A stretch of 64,000 bases of DNA from the NCBI RefSeq assembly GCF_013410035.1, contig NZ_JACCBW010000004.1, positions 1 to 64,000 of the forward strand, read 5' to 3'. The notes under the pieces are model-generated. The model had not been told where the DNA came from. It did no database searches and saw only the letters and a program-made list of their open reading frames with translations. Positions within the stretch are counted from its first letter, which is position 1, and every line of letters starts with the position of its first letter. This document shows positions 14,376 through 22,344 of the stretch, in pieces. A program made the translations under genes and the position numbers. The DNA comes from Nocardioides cavernae. Its GTDB lineage: Bacteria > Actinomycetota > Actinomycetes > Propionibacteriales > Nocardioidaceae.

Positions 14376-17015
14376 CTACCCGTCGTAGGCCGCCCACACG
14401 CCACGGCATTCCGGGTCCCCGCCGATGGACCCCGAGGAGGCGGCGCCCGGGTCGGCGACGAGATCGAGGTCCTCCACGACCTCCTGGGCGCGGCTGCGCG
14501 AGAGGTTCCACGCGCGGGGGTCGGCCAGCACGTCGGCGTCCAGCTCGTCGTACGGGAGGAGGGCCAGGACGCAGCGCGCCGTCTCCGGGGGCAGCCGCTC
14601 GGCGACGACCGGGGCCGCGTCGGCCGACAGCGTCGCGAGGTAGGACAGGTCGAGCCTGCCGGTCGCCTCGTAGCGGTCGAGGTTGCGGCTCGCGACCCAG
14701 GCGTCGGGGTTGATGGCCGCGAGGCCGACGAGGGCGAGGGCACCCGAGGCCAGCGCGATCCGCGGCACCCAACGCCCCCGCCCCGCTAGACCCGCGACCA
14801 TGATCGCGAGGACCACGAGGCCGAGCCAGCCCTCGAAGACGTCGACGAAGAGGCGCAGGGTCGTGAAGCCGTAGGCGTCCTGGTAGACCGCCATCCCCCG
14901 CAGGGCCGAGGCCACCACGACGAGGGTCAGCGTGCAGAGCAGCCCGAGGGAGCCGAGCAGCCACCGGCGGTCCTGGGCCGTGCGCCCGGCCCGGCGGGAC
15001 GCGACCCACACGACGAGCACGGTGAGGGCGGTGGCCAGGGTGAGCTGGCCGAACCCCTGGTGCACGAAGTCGGCGTAGGTCAGACCGGTCGTCTCCTGGA
15101 TGTAGTCCTCCCCGCCGATGAGCGCGCGGGCCTGGGCGGTGATGAAGGCGACGAAGACGGCGTCGACGACGAGGACGGGCACGAGCCACTCGAACCGGTT
15201 GGCGAGGGCCGCCGGGCGTCTGCCGGACCCGACCTCGACGTCGGCCGGGTTGAGCGCGAGGTACGCCGCACCGAGGGTGGCGGCGAACACGAAGCAGGCG
15301 ACGAAGGCGCGACCGACGAGGTCGTTGAAGGTGAGGTTGGGGACGAGCTGGTCGACCCAGCCGCCGAAGACCGGGTTGGCGGTGGCGAAGATCGTGCCGA
15401 AGACGCCGAGGCCCAGCAGCGACCACGCGGTCGTACGCACCACGGCGGGTGTGCGCGTCCCGGTGCCGGCCAGGCGCAGCGAGCGCCCGAACCACGGCAG
15501 CCCGCGCAACGACGCCAGGGGCCAGGCCAGTCCGGAGAGGACGATCCCGCGCATCGTGCGCGCACCGGTCACCCCGGACAGGAAGACTGCCGTGGCTGCG
15601 AGGAGGCAGAGCATCTGGATCCACCAGGCGTCGAGGAGCGTCATGGGCAGGACGAGGAGCAGCGCCAGCCCGGCGCACGCGAGCGTCCACCCCTCGCGGC
15701 CGTGACGTGCGGTGACGAGGGCGGCGGCGCCGCACGCGATCGCGGCCAGCGTCCAGCTCACGCCGACACCGGTGAACGACAGGGCCAGGCCGGCCACCAG
15801 GCCCGCGACAGCGGAGGCGAGGACCGTGCGTGTCCCCGGACCCAGCTCACGCTCCGGCCAGAACCTGCCGAACAGGCCGTCGAGCGCGGGCTGCGGGACC
15901 TCTGCCGTGACAGGGGCGGGAGTAGCGGGCTGGGTCGGGATCGGGGTCGGGACCTGGGTCACGGCGGGCTCCTGGGACGGGGCGGGCGTCGGGCGTCCGG
16001 GCGGCGGGACGGTCGTGGGCACCTCGAGGCGCAGCCGCGCACCGCTGCCGCCCTCGGGGTCGAGGAAGCGGAGGGTGCCGCCGTGGAGCTGGGCGACCCA
16101 GCGGGCGACCGCGAGGCCGAGCCCGGTGCCGCCCGCGCCGTCGGTGCCGAAGCGCTCGAAGACCCGTTCGCGGTCCTCCGGGGCGACTCCCCCACCCTCG
16201 TCGGCGACCTCGAGCCACCAGCCGGCCGCGTCCCCCGGGCCGCCCGGGCCGCCCGAGACCCGGACGTCGGTGCCGGCCGGGGCGTGCCGCCCCGCGTTGT
16301 CGAGCACGTTGACGAGCAGCTGGCGCAGCCGCGCGGGGTCTGCACCCACGACGAGGTCGTCGGGCAGGTCGACGACGAAGGTCCCGGTGCGGCCCGCGGT
16401 GCCGACCTGGTCGACCGACTCACCGACGAGCGAGCGGAGGTCGACGTCCTGGCGGTCGAGGTCGACGACGCCGGCCTCGAGCCGGGACAGCTGCAGGAGG
16501 TCCTCCACGAGACGCCCGAGCCGCTGCGCCTCCTCGAGAGCCCCGCCGAGGTGGGCGGGGTCGGCGGGGACGACGCCGTCGGCGAGGTTCTCGAGCAGGG
16601 CCGTCATCGCCGTGAGCGGGGTGCGCAGCTCGTGCGACACCGTCGCGATGAGGTCGCGGCGCTCGCGGTCGACGGTGGCGAGGTCCTCGGCCATCCGGTT
16701 GAACGCGGCGGCGAGCTGACCGACCTCGTCGGTGGACGTGGTGTGCACCCGCCCCGAGTAGTCGCCGCGCGCCATCGCCCGCGACACCTCGGTCATCCGG
16801 CGCAGCGGCGCCACCATGCCGGCGGCCAGGAGCTGGGTCACCCCCAGGGCGAGGGCCACGCTGACGGGCAGCACCAGCAGGGCCGGCACGTCGGCGGCGG
16901 AGCCGAGCAGGGAGAGCAGCACGGCCGCCACGACGGACGCGGCGACGAGCAGGCCGAGCTTGACCTTGAGGCTCGAGACGGTGTCGAGCCACGCGCTCGT
17001 CGGGGTGGTCCTCAC
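14376..17015 (-). CDS. sensor histidine kinase fused to polytopic DUF4153/DUF4173-like domain
   Basis: An 879-residue membrane protein. Two N-terminal membrane segments (~18-38, ~43-66) lead into a HAMP linker (~68-115), HisKA with His128 in ATVSHELRTPL, and a HATPase domain (N-box Asn240, G-boxes ADEGGGVAPE and GTGLGLAVARWV) to ~335. A Pro/Thr/Ala-rich linker (~337-375) joins it to a C-terminal half with about 12 hydrophobic segments resembling DUF4153/DUF4173 proteins, including ATANPVFGGWVDQLVPNLTF and a polar tail. The GTG at 17015 overlaps the stop of the response regulator gene (GTGA), so the two are one system. The signal sensed is unknown. In related genomes, as I recall, kinase and DUF4153 are usually separate neighbouring genes. 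Confidence 0.88.
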   Translation of the reverse strand: MRTTPTSAWLDTVSSLKVKLGLLVAASVVAAVLLSLLGSAADVPALLVLPVSVALALGVTQLLAAGMVAPLRRMTEVSRAMARGDYSGRVHTTSTDEVGQLAAAFNRMAEDLATVDRERRDLIATVSHELRTPLTAMTALLENLADGVVPADPAHLGGALEEAQRLGRLVEDLLQLSRLEAGVVDLDRQDVDLRSLVGESVDQVGTAGRTGTFVVDLPDDLVVGADPARLRQLLVNVLDNAGRHAPAGTDVRVSGGPGGPGDAAGWWLEVADEGGGVAPEDRERVFERFGTDGAGGTGLGLAVARWVAQLHGGTLRFLDPEGGSGARLRLEVPTTVPPPGRPTPAPSQEPAVTQVPTPIPTQPATPAPVTAEVPQPALDGLFGRFWPERELGPGTRTVLASAVAGLVAGLALSFTGVGVSWTLAAIACGAAALVTARHGREGWTLACAGLALLLVLPMTLLDAWWIQMLCLLAATAVFLSGVTGARTMRGIVLSGLAWPLASLRGLPWFGRSLRLAGTGTRTPAVVRTTAWSLLGLGVFGTIFATANPVFGGWVDQLVPNLTFNDLVGRAFVACFVFAATLGAAYLALNPADVEVGSGRRPAALANRFEWLVPVLVVDAVFVAFITAQARALIGGEDYIQETTGLTYADFVHQGFGQLTLATALTVLVVWVASRRAGRTAQDRRWLLGSLGLLCTLTLVVVASALRGMAVYQDAYGFTTLRLFVDVFEGWLGLVVLAIMVAGLAGRGRWVPRIALASGALALVGLAAINPDAWVASRNLDRYEATGRLDLSYLATLSADAAPVVAERLPPETARCVLALLPYDELDADVLADPRAWNLSRSRAQEVVEDLDLVADPGAASSGSIGGDPECRGVWAAYDG

Positions 17016-17722
17016 GGCAGGTCCTCGAGCGCGTAGCCGACACCGTGGACGGTGCGGATCCGGGCGGCGCCGACCTTGGCGCGCAGTGCCTTGACGTGGC
17101 TGTCCACCGTGCGGGTCGCGCTCGCGCTCCCCCAGGCGTCGCCCCAGTCCCACACCTCGCGCAGCAGCCGTTCGCGGCCCAGCACCTGCCCGGGCACCCG
17201 CGCCAGGCACAGCAGCAGGTCGAACTCGGTGGGCGTGAGGTGGACGGGCTCGCCCGCGACGGTCGTACGCCGCGCGCCGGGGTCGATCGCGACACCGCCG
17301 ACCGCGATCACCGCAGGACGCTCCTCGGCGAGGGCCGCGGCCCTGTCGACGCGGCGGATGAGCGCCGCGACCCGCGCCACCACCTCGCGCATCGAGAACG
17401 GCTTGGTGAGGTAGTCGTCCGCGCCCACGCCCAGACCCACGAGCACGTCGGCCTCGTCGTCGCGGGCGGTCAGCATGAGCACCGGGACGGGGCGGGCGGC
17501 CTGGATCCGGCGGCACACCTCGAGCCCGTCGAAGCCGGGCAGCATCACGTCGAGCAGCACGACGTCGGGGCGTGCCGACGCGGCGAGCTCCACCGCCGAC
17601 GGGCCGTCGAAGGCCTGCTCGACGGCGTACCCCTCGGCCCGCAGGCGCTGGGCCAGCGCGTCGTTGATGGTGCGTTCGTCCTCCACCACCAGGGCGGTGC
17701 GCGCGGGCGTCGTCGAGGTCAT
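17012..17722 (-). CDS. OmpR/PhoB-family response regulator
   Basis: 236-residue two-component transcription factor. The receiver domain (~8-120) has the acidic pair ED at 14-15, phospho-acceptor Asp58 in VVLLDVMLPG, MLTARDD and Lys107 in YLTKPF. The C-terminal winged helix (~140-233) has PTEFDLLLCLARVPGQVLGR and ATRTVDSHVKALRAKVG. It is the first gene of a two-gene operon with the fused kinase, overlapping it by four bases. Target genes cannot be read from the sequence. Confidence 0.95.
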   Translation of the reverse strand: MTSTTPARTALVVEDERTINDALAQRLRAEGYAVEQAFDGPSAVELAASARPDVVLLDVMLPGFDGLEVCRRIQAARPVPVLMLTARDDEADVLVGLGVGADDYLTKPFSMREVVARVAALIRRVDRAAALAEERPAVIAVGGVAIDPGARRTTVAGEPVHLTPTEFDLLLCLARVPGQVLGRERLLREVWDWGDAWGSASATRTVDSHVKALRAKVGAARIRTVHGVGYALEDLP

Positions 17723-17810
17723 GGCACGACCCTAGGAGCCGGGGCGCGCGGACGAGGGGGACGACTCGTGAAGGTTGTGTGGAGGCGTGCGGCCGGGAGG
17801 TGCGGAGCGC

Positions 17811-18887
17811 CTACTCCGGGCGCTGGTCCTCGCGGGGCCAGTCCACGTGGACGCGGGCGCCGCCGCCCGGCACGTCGTCGATGGTCACCCAGCCGCCGTG
17901 GGCGCGCGCGAGACCGCCCACGACGTACATCCCGAGGCCGGTCCCACCGGACCCACCGGTGGTCCAGAACTTCGTGAACACGCGGCGCCGGAGCTCGGCG
18001 GGGATGCCCTCCCCCTCGTCGTCGACGGTGATCCGCACGCCGTCGAGCGCCTCGGAGGCGGCGAGCCGGACGGTGACCTGCCCCCGGCCGTGACGGATGG
18101 CGTTCTCGACCAGATTGGTGACCACCTGCGTGAACTTGTCGGGGTCGGCGAAGACGTCGGGCAGGCCGTCCTGGACCTCCACCCTGATCTCCCGGGAGGT
18201 CCCTGCCTCGATCGAGGCGACGACGCGGCCCACGAGCACCTCCGCCGAGGACTCGCGCGGGTAGAGCTGCAGCCGGCCGGTGTCGATGCGGGCCACGTCG
18301 AGCAGCTCCGCGATGAGCCGGGCGAGGCGGTCGGCGTCGGCGTTGACGGTCGTCAGCATGAGCTTGCGCTGGTCGTCGTTGAGCTTGTCCCACCGGTTCA
18401 GCAGGGCCTGCACGAAGCCCTTCACGCCGGTGAGCGGAGAGCGCAGCTCGTGGGCGACGGTGGCGACGAGGTCGGACCGTTCGCGGTCGAGGCGGGCGCG
18501 GCCGCGGCCGCTGCGCAGCCCCACCGCGATGCCCACCACCTGGCCGAGCGCTCCCTCACGGACGAGGGTCGCGGTGGTCAGGACCTCCTCGCCGGAGGCG
18601 TTGAGCCACGACTGCTCGGGCATCCCGCGCACGATCGAGATGCTGTCGAAGGGCCGGTTGACCGAGAGCCAGGTCCGGCCGTCCTGGTCGAGGAGTCGCA
18701 GCACCTCGGGCAGCGGCAGCCCGAGGGCCTCCTCGGAGCCGATGCCCAGCAGGGCTGCTCCCTGAGCGTTGAGGAGGGTCACGACGCCCTCCCGGGTCGC
18801 GCCGAGGATCCCGTCGGGGTAGTAGTCCGCGAGCGAGCGCAGGCGGCTGGGCGTGCTGTCGACCCGGCGACTGAGCTCCTCGGACAT
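17811..18887 (-). CDS. PAS-domain sensor histidine kinase (soluble)
   Basis: 358 residues with no membrane segment. An N-terminal PAS-like domain (~15-125: DGILGATREGVVTLLNAQGA) precedes HisKA with His146 in ATVAHELRSPLTGVKGF and a HATPase domain (TNLVENAIRHGRG, VDDEGEGIPAEL, GGTGLGMYVVGGLA). No cognate regulator is encoded next to it; the regulator at 17012 is tightly coupled to the other kinase, so this one may be an orphan or share it. A leaderless promoter is likely: TAGGGT (18900-18895) lies seven nt before ATG 18887 and overlaps the stop of the upstream DUF4031 gene. Confidence 0.92.
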   Translation of the reverse strand: MSEELSRRVDSTPSRLRSLADYYPDGILGATREGVVTLLNAQGAALLGIGSEEALGLPLPEVLRLLDQDGRTWLSVNRPFDSISIVRGMPEQSWLNASGEEVLTTATLVREGALGQVVGIAVGLRSGRGRARLDRERSDLVATVAHELRSPLTGVKGFVQALLNRWDKLNDDQRKLMLTTVNADADRLARLIAELLDVARIDTGRLQLYPRESSAEVLVGRVVASIEAGTSREIRVEVQDGLPDVFADPDKFTQVVTNLVENAIRHGRGQVTVRLAASEALDGVRITVDDEGEGIPAELRRRVFTKFWTTGGSGGTGLGMYVVGGLARAHGGWVTIDDVPGGGARVHVDWPREDQRPE

Positions 18888-18894
18888 CTTCGGA

Positions 18895-18900
18895 ACCCTA
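18895..18900 (-). promoter_or_regulatory. -10 box of PAS kinase overlapping upstream stop codon
   Basis: TAGGGT on the minus strand. Its first three bases are the TAG stop of the DUF4031 gene. A 7-nt spacing to ATG 18887 fits the leaderless promoters seen elsewhere in the window. Confidence 0.5.
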
Positions 18901-19161
18901 GTCGCGCAACGGCTTGGGGCGGCGCAACCCGGCGGCGCGCAGCGCGGCGACCAGCTCGCGCGACGTCACCGGGACGGCGCCGGCAGCGACCATCCGGTCG
19001 TAGTGGTCGTCCGGCACGTCGTAGTGGTCCCGGTCCCAACCGCGCCCGGGGATCCCGTGGGCAGCGGCGAACGCGTGCGCCTCGTCGTACGACGTGTCGC
19101 TGGCCAGGTGCGACCAGAGCCGGTCCCAGCGCGGGACGGCCGGCGGGTCGATGAGGATCAT
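18898..19161 (-). CDS. DUF4031 domain-containing protein
   Basis: Small 87-residue cytoplasmic protein of unknown function. It matches the DUF4031 pattern: MILIDPPAVPRWDRLWSHL at the start, SYDEAHAFAAAHGIPGRGWD, then HYDVPDDHYDRMVAAGA and a C-terminal VTSRELVAALRAAGLR helix. A TAGGCT box 8 nt before ATG 19161 suggests its own promoter. It lies directly upstream of the PAS kinase with a 10-bp gap. Confidence 0.85.
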   Translation of the reverse strand: MILIDPPAVPRWDRLWSHLASDTSYDEAHAFAAAHGIPGRGWDRDHYDVPDDHYDRMVAAGAVPVTSRELVAALRAAGLRRPKPLRD

Positions 19162-19220
19162 CGCCGTCGAGCCTAGGGCACCGGCAGCCGCGGATCGCAC
19201 CGGCGCGCTCCCCGCAGGGG

Positions 19221-19997
19221 TCAGCCGCGCTGGGCCCGGGCGCTGGCGTACAGGCACACCGCGGCGGCCGTCGACAGGTTGAGGCTCTCGGCACGACCGT
19301 GGATCGGGATGGCGACCCGGTGGTCGGCGAGGGCCGCGAGCTCGTCGGGCAGCCCCCACGCCTCGTTGCCGAACAACCACGCGGTCGGGCCGGACAGGTC
19401 CGCGTCGAACAGGTCGACCTCGCCGGCGCCGTCGGCGGCGAGCACGGTCAGCCCGCGCTGCTGGGCCGCCCGGACCGCGGCTGCCGGATCCGGCTCGAGG
19501 GCGAGCGGCAGGTGGAACAGGCTCCCGACGGTGCTGCGGACCGTCTTGGGGTTGTAGGCGTCGACCGACCGGCCGGCCAGGACGACGGCGTCGGCGCCGG
19601 CCGCGTCCGCCGTACGGATCACGTTGCCAGCGTTGCCGGGGTCGCGCACGTCGGCGCAGATCGCGAGGAGGCGTGCGGACACGTCGAGCACCCGAGCGAG
19701 CGGGGCGTCGACGTGACGGCACAGCGCGACGAGCCCGGCCGGGCTGACCGCGTCGGACAGCGACGCGAGCGCGCGGTCGTCGACGACGGTGACGGTGGCG
19801 CCGGCGAGCAGGTCGGCGTGCTGCTCGACCGCGGTCGGGGTGGCGTACACCTCGACGACGCAGCCGTCGACCGAGAGGGCCCCCTCGACGGCCTTCGGGC
19901 CGTCGGCGAGGAAGAGCCGCCGCTCGGTGCGTACCGAGCGGCGGCTCAACTTGCGCGCCTCCTTCACCCGAGCGTTGCTCGCGGCGAGGGGCTGCAC
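19221..19997 (-). CDS. TrmH/SpoU-family RNA methyltransferase
   Basis: SAM-dependent 2'-O-methyltransferase acting on rRNA or tRNA; exact target unknown. 258 residues: an N-terminal substrate-binding domain (~1-90) and a trefoil-knot domain with ADVRDPGNAGNVIRTADAAG (motif 1, conserved Asn/Arg), WLFGNEAWGLP (motif 2) and IPIHGRAESLNLSTAAAV (motif 3). Starts at GTG 19997, five bases after the rplT stop. Location behind rplT is common in actinobacteria and hints at a ribosomal substrate. A 15-bp perfect hairpin lies inside its first 30 codons. Confidence 0.92.
   Translation of the reverse strand: MQPLAASNARVKEARKLSRRSVRTERRLFLADGPKAVEGALSVDGCVVEVYATPTAVEQHADLLAGATVTVVDDRALASLSDAVSPAGLVALCRHVDAPLARVLDVSARLLAICADVRDPGNAGNVIRTADAAGADAVVLAGRSVDAYNPKTVRSTVGSLFHLPLALEPDPAAAVRAAQQRGLTVLAADGAGEVDLFDADLSGPTAWLFGNEAWGLPDELAALADHRVAIPIHGRAESLNLSTAAAVCLYASARAQRG
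19914..19947 (-). terminator. intragenic terminator-like hairpin downstream of rplT
   Basis: Arms 19914-19928 and 19933-19947 are a perfect 15-bp inverted repeat with a GCGT-type 4-nt loop, within codons ~17-28 of the methyltransferase gene and about 55 nt beyond the rplT stop. On the transcribed strand it is followed by TTCCT. It may attenuate read-through from the ribosomal operon; it also simply encodes RRSVRTERRL. Confidence 0.5.
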
Positions 19998-20002
19998 GTG
20001 GT

Positions 20003-20389
20003 TCAGGCGGAGACCTTGGGCGCGTTGACGTCCTCGGGCAGCGCAGCCCTGGCGGCCTCGACGAGCGCGGCGAAGGCCGGCGCGTCGTTGACGGCGAGCT
20101 CGGCGAGGATCTTGCGGTCGACCTCGATGCCGGCCAGGCCGAGGCCCTGGATGAAGCGGTTGTAGGTCATGCCGTTGGCGCGGGCCGCAGCGTTGATGCG
20201 CTGGATCCAGAGCTTGCGGAAGTTGCCCTTGTTCTTGCGGCGGTCGTTGTAGCTGTAGACCAGGGAGTGGGTGACCTGCTCCTTGGCCTTGCGGTAGAGC
20301 CGCGAGCGCTGGCCGCGGTAGCCGGCGGCGCGCTCGAGGGTGGTACGACGCTTCTTCTGGGCGTTCACTGCGCGCTTGACGCGTGCCAT
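20003..20389 (-). CDS. rplT: 50S ribosomal protein L20
   Basis: 128 residues with classic L20 sequence: [60 protein letters not shown]. It binds 23S rRNA early in 50S assembly and in other bacteria represses its own operon. Shine-Dalgarno AGGAGT lies about seven nt before ATG 20389. Third gene of infC-rpmI-rplT. Confidence 0.98.
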   Translation of the reverse strand: MARVKRAVNAQKKRRTTLERAAGYRGQRSRLYRKAKEQVTHSLVYSYNDRRKNKGNFRKLWIQRINAAARANGMTYNRFIQGLGLAGIEVDRKILAELAVNDAPAFAALVEAARAALPEDVNAPKVSA

Positions 20390-20457
20390 GGGTTACTCCT
20401 TGATGCTGGTGAAGACGGGGAACGGCGGCTGGGCCACCAGGTGGGATGGGTGGAGGC

Positions 20458-20670
20458 TCAGATGCCGAGCATCTTCTTGGCGCGGGCGACGTCGCCCTTC
20501 TCGAGCTCGACCATGCCGGCGTTGCGGCGGTGCTTCTTGCGGCTGCCCGTGGTCGGCGCGGACGCGAACGCAGCGCCGGACTTGCGGCCGGCCTGCAGGC
20601 GCATGATCTTGCCCGAGCCGGTCACCTTGAAGCGCTTCTTCGCGCCCGAGTGGGTCTTGTTCTTCGGCAT
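20458..20670 (-). CDS. rpmI: 50S ribosomal protein L35
   Basis: 70-residue basic protein beginning [20 protein letters not shown], containing the SRKKHRR block of L35 and ending with a helical [12 protein letters not shown] tail. It lies 68 bases upstream of rplT and is preceded by a 119-base intergenic region with several stem-loops. Confidence 0.97.
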   Translation of the reverse strand: MPKNKTHSGAKKRFKVTGSGKIMRLQAGRKSGAAFASAPTTGSRKKHRRNAGMVELEKGDVARAKKMLGI

Positions 20671-20789
20671 GTGTCTGCCTCAACTTCCTTGTGCGTGCGT
20701 GGTTCGGGGTCTTCGTGGCGGGTCTTGGCAGACCCTGCTCAGCGGGGTCGTCACGGCTTCGCCGCGACGTGCTCGATCGAGCCCTTCGC
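20671..20789 (-). other. structured infC-rpmI intergenic RNA
   Basis: No gene. In minus-strand order it carries a perfect 12-bp palindrome GCTCGATCGAGC (20771-20782), a 9-bp stem with one mismatch closed by a tight loop (20749-20769), and GGGTCT/AGACCC with a 4-nt loop (20720-20735). These could influence rpmI translation or mRNA processing; I do not recognise a named element. Confidence 0.4.
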
Positions 20790-21473
20790 TCAGGCCTCGA
20801 TCTCAGGATCGAGGTTCTCGGAGCGGCGACGCTCCTTCTTCTGGGCGACCGGGCCGGCGGCGTGGGCCGCCTCGCGCTCGGCGTCCTCCTCGGCCTTGCG
20901 GTCGGCGCGCGCCTGCTCCTTGGAGGCGCGGGCGGCGTCGGCGTCGATCTTGGCGTCGGCCTTCTTCTTGTGCGGGCCGATGACCATCGTCATGTTGCGG
21001 CCGTCCTGCTTGGGCGAGGACTCGACGAAGCCCAGCTCCTGGACGTCCTCGGCCAGCTTCTGCAGCAGGCGGAAGCCCAGCTCGGGGCGGTGCTGCTCAC
21101 GACCGCGGAACATGATCGTGATCTTGACCTTGTCGCCGGCACCCAGGAACCGCACGACGTGACCCTTCTTGGTCTCGTAGTCGTGCTTGTCGATCTTGGG
21201 ACGAAGCTTCATCTCCTTGATGATCACGTTCGTCTGGTTGCGACGGGACTCGCGCGCCTTCTGGGCGTTCTCGTACTTGAACTTGCCGTAGTCCATGAGC
21301 TTGCAGACCGGCGGGCGTCCCTGAGGGGCGATCTCGACGAGGTCGAGGTCGGCCTCCTGGGCCAGCTTGAGTGCCTGATCGGTCGGCACGATGCCAACGG
21401 TCTCGCCGTTGGGTCCCACGAGCCGGACCTCAGGCACACGGATCCGGTCGTTGATGCGCAGCTCGGTGCTGAT
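20790..21473 (-). CDS. infC: translation initiation factor IF-3 (AUC start codon)
   Basis: Binds the 30S subunit and monitors start-codon pairing. The N-domain begins [20 protein letters not shown] and includes [25 protein letters not shown] sequence; the linker has [20 protein letters not shown]; the C-domain has [17 protein letters not shown] and [13 protein letters not shown]. An Ala/Glu/Lys-rich tail of about 45 residues follows. Family alignment and a perfect GGAGG 4 nt upstream place the start at ATC 21473, not at the ATG 69 nt further upstream, which would translate the leader hairpin. A non-AUG start of infC is the classical basis of IF-3 autoregulation. Confidence 0.93.
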   Translation of the reverse strand: MSTELRINDRIRVPEVRLVGPNGETVGIVPTDQALKLAQEADLDLVEIAPQGRPPVCKLMDYGKFKYENAQKARESRRNQTNVIIKEMKLRPKIDKHDYETKKGHVVRFLGAGDKVKITIMFRGREQHRPELGFRLLQKLAEDVQELGFVESSPKQDGRNMTMVIGPHKKKADAKIDADAARASKEQARADRKAEEDAEREAAHAAGPVAQKKERRRSENLDPEIEA

Positions 21474-21482
21474 GTTGCCTCC
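21471..21482 (-). promoter_or_regulatory. infC ribosome binding site and AUC start
   Basis: Minus strand GGAGG (21482-21478), spacer CAAC, then ATC (21473-21471). IF-3 rejects non-canonical start codons, so high IF-3 would lower its own synthesis. Confidence 0.8.
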
Positions 21483-21492
21483 AGTGACTTGA

Positions 21493-21571
21493 TGGATGGG
21501 AGCCGGCACCCATCCACGGACTGGTGGCCCGGAAATGAACAATGGCTCCCGCTGTTGCCAAGCGGGAGCCA
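21493..21571 (-). promoter_or_regulatory. infC leader: terminator-like hairpin plus second hairpin
   Basis: Transcribed first is a perfect 11-bp stem (arms 21571-21561 and 21553-21543, 7-nt loop) followed by the T-rich run TTGTTCATTT, an intrinsic-terminator layout. About 27 nt later comes an 8-bp stem (21516-21509 with 21500-21493, 8-nt loop) just before the Shine-Dalgarno. GGGAGCC in the 3' arm of the first stem can also pair with GGCTCCC in the second, so the two are potentially mutually exclusive. Attenuation of the infC-rpmI-rplT operon is inferred. Confidence 0.65.
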
Positions 21572-21714
21572 GTCGTCACACGTCACCCCTCACGGGGAAA
21601 CTGCGTCCGCGTCTGTCCCTCGACAGCCGTGGCACTGGACCGGGACCCGACGACCTGTGGTGCAGGGCGGTCGATGCGGGTGGGAGACGGGTGGTGCTCG
21701 ACTCCGCTTGGCGG

Positions 21715-21749
21715 GATCGGTGGCACCGGTGCTGCTGGTGCCACTGATC
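21715..21749 (-). terminator. stem-loop between sseB-like gene and infC leader
   Basis: Arms 21715-21727 and 21737-21749 form a 13-bp stem with one G-T wobble and a 9-nt loop. It lies 24 bases beyond the stop of the SseB-like gene on the same strand, so it may end that transcript, or it may belong to the infC 5' leader. There is no T tract. The rest of 21572-21772 shows no gene; TTGACC at 21755-21750 could be a -35 element. Confidence 0.5.
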
Positions 21750-21772
21750 GGTCAACACGGAAGGTTAGCCGA

Positions 21773-22306
21773 TCATTCCGCTGACGGCCCAATCCAGCCG
21801 TGACCCGTGCCCACCGCGACCAGTCGGAAGCCTGCGGCGAGCCGGGCCAGGTCGTCGCCGTCGACGACGTGGGTGACGGGGCCGGCGAGATCCACCACCA
21901 GCGCCTCGGCGCCGTCCTGGACCGCGGCCGTGGCGGCGGTGGCGGCCGTGACCGGGACCGGCCGGGCGTCGGGGTCCCACCGGGTCAGCGTCTCGGTGGA
22001 CGTGAACGCGAGGAGCGCCTTGCTGCCGTCGGCCGCCTGGACGAGGACGGCCGCCATGTCCGAGGACTTGTCGTGGGCCAGGCCCCGCTCGTCGAGCTCC
22101 ACCTCGCCGAGGACCGCCACGACCGGCACCAGCAGGCGGGCGTCCTGGAGGGCGGCGAGCACGGTGCCCGACGTGGCGGCACCGGCCGCGCGGGCCGCGA
22201 GCGCCTGCGCCAGGCGTACGTCGGCGGCACCGTCGTCGTCGGCGAACCCGGAGTCCGGGATCACCCGCTCCAGGGGTGCGGCGTCGTCGTGGGGCACGTC
22301 CACCAT
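21773..22306 (-). CDS. SseB-family protein
   Basis: 177 residues, cytoplasmic, resembling actinobacterial SseB-family proteins: RLLVPVVAVLGE, a middle block SDMAAVLVQAADGSKALLAFTS, LTRWDPDARPVPV, then a C-terminal AAVQDGAEALVVDLAGP. Function unknown. I prefer ATG 22306 (MVDVPHDDAAPLERVIPDSG) over the upstream ATG at 22369, which would run through the divergent promoter region. It lies upstream of infC on the same strand and diverges from the membrane-protein operon. Confidence 0.8.
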   Translation of the reverse strand: MVDVPHDDAAPLERVIPDSGFADDDGAADVRLAQALAARAAGAATSGTVLAALQDARLLVPVVAVLGEVELDERGLAHDKSSDMAAVLVQAADGSKALLAFTSTETLTRWDPDARPVPVTAATAATAAVQDGAEALVVDLAGPVTHVVDGDDLARLAAGFRLVAVGTGHGWIGPSAE

Positions 22307-22344
22307 TGTCCCCGACGCGTGGACCGCTGTGGGACTCTGGGCCC

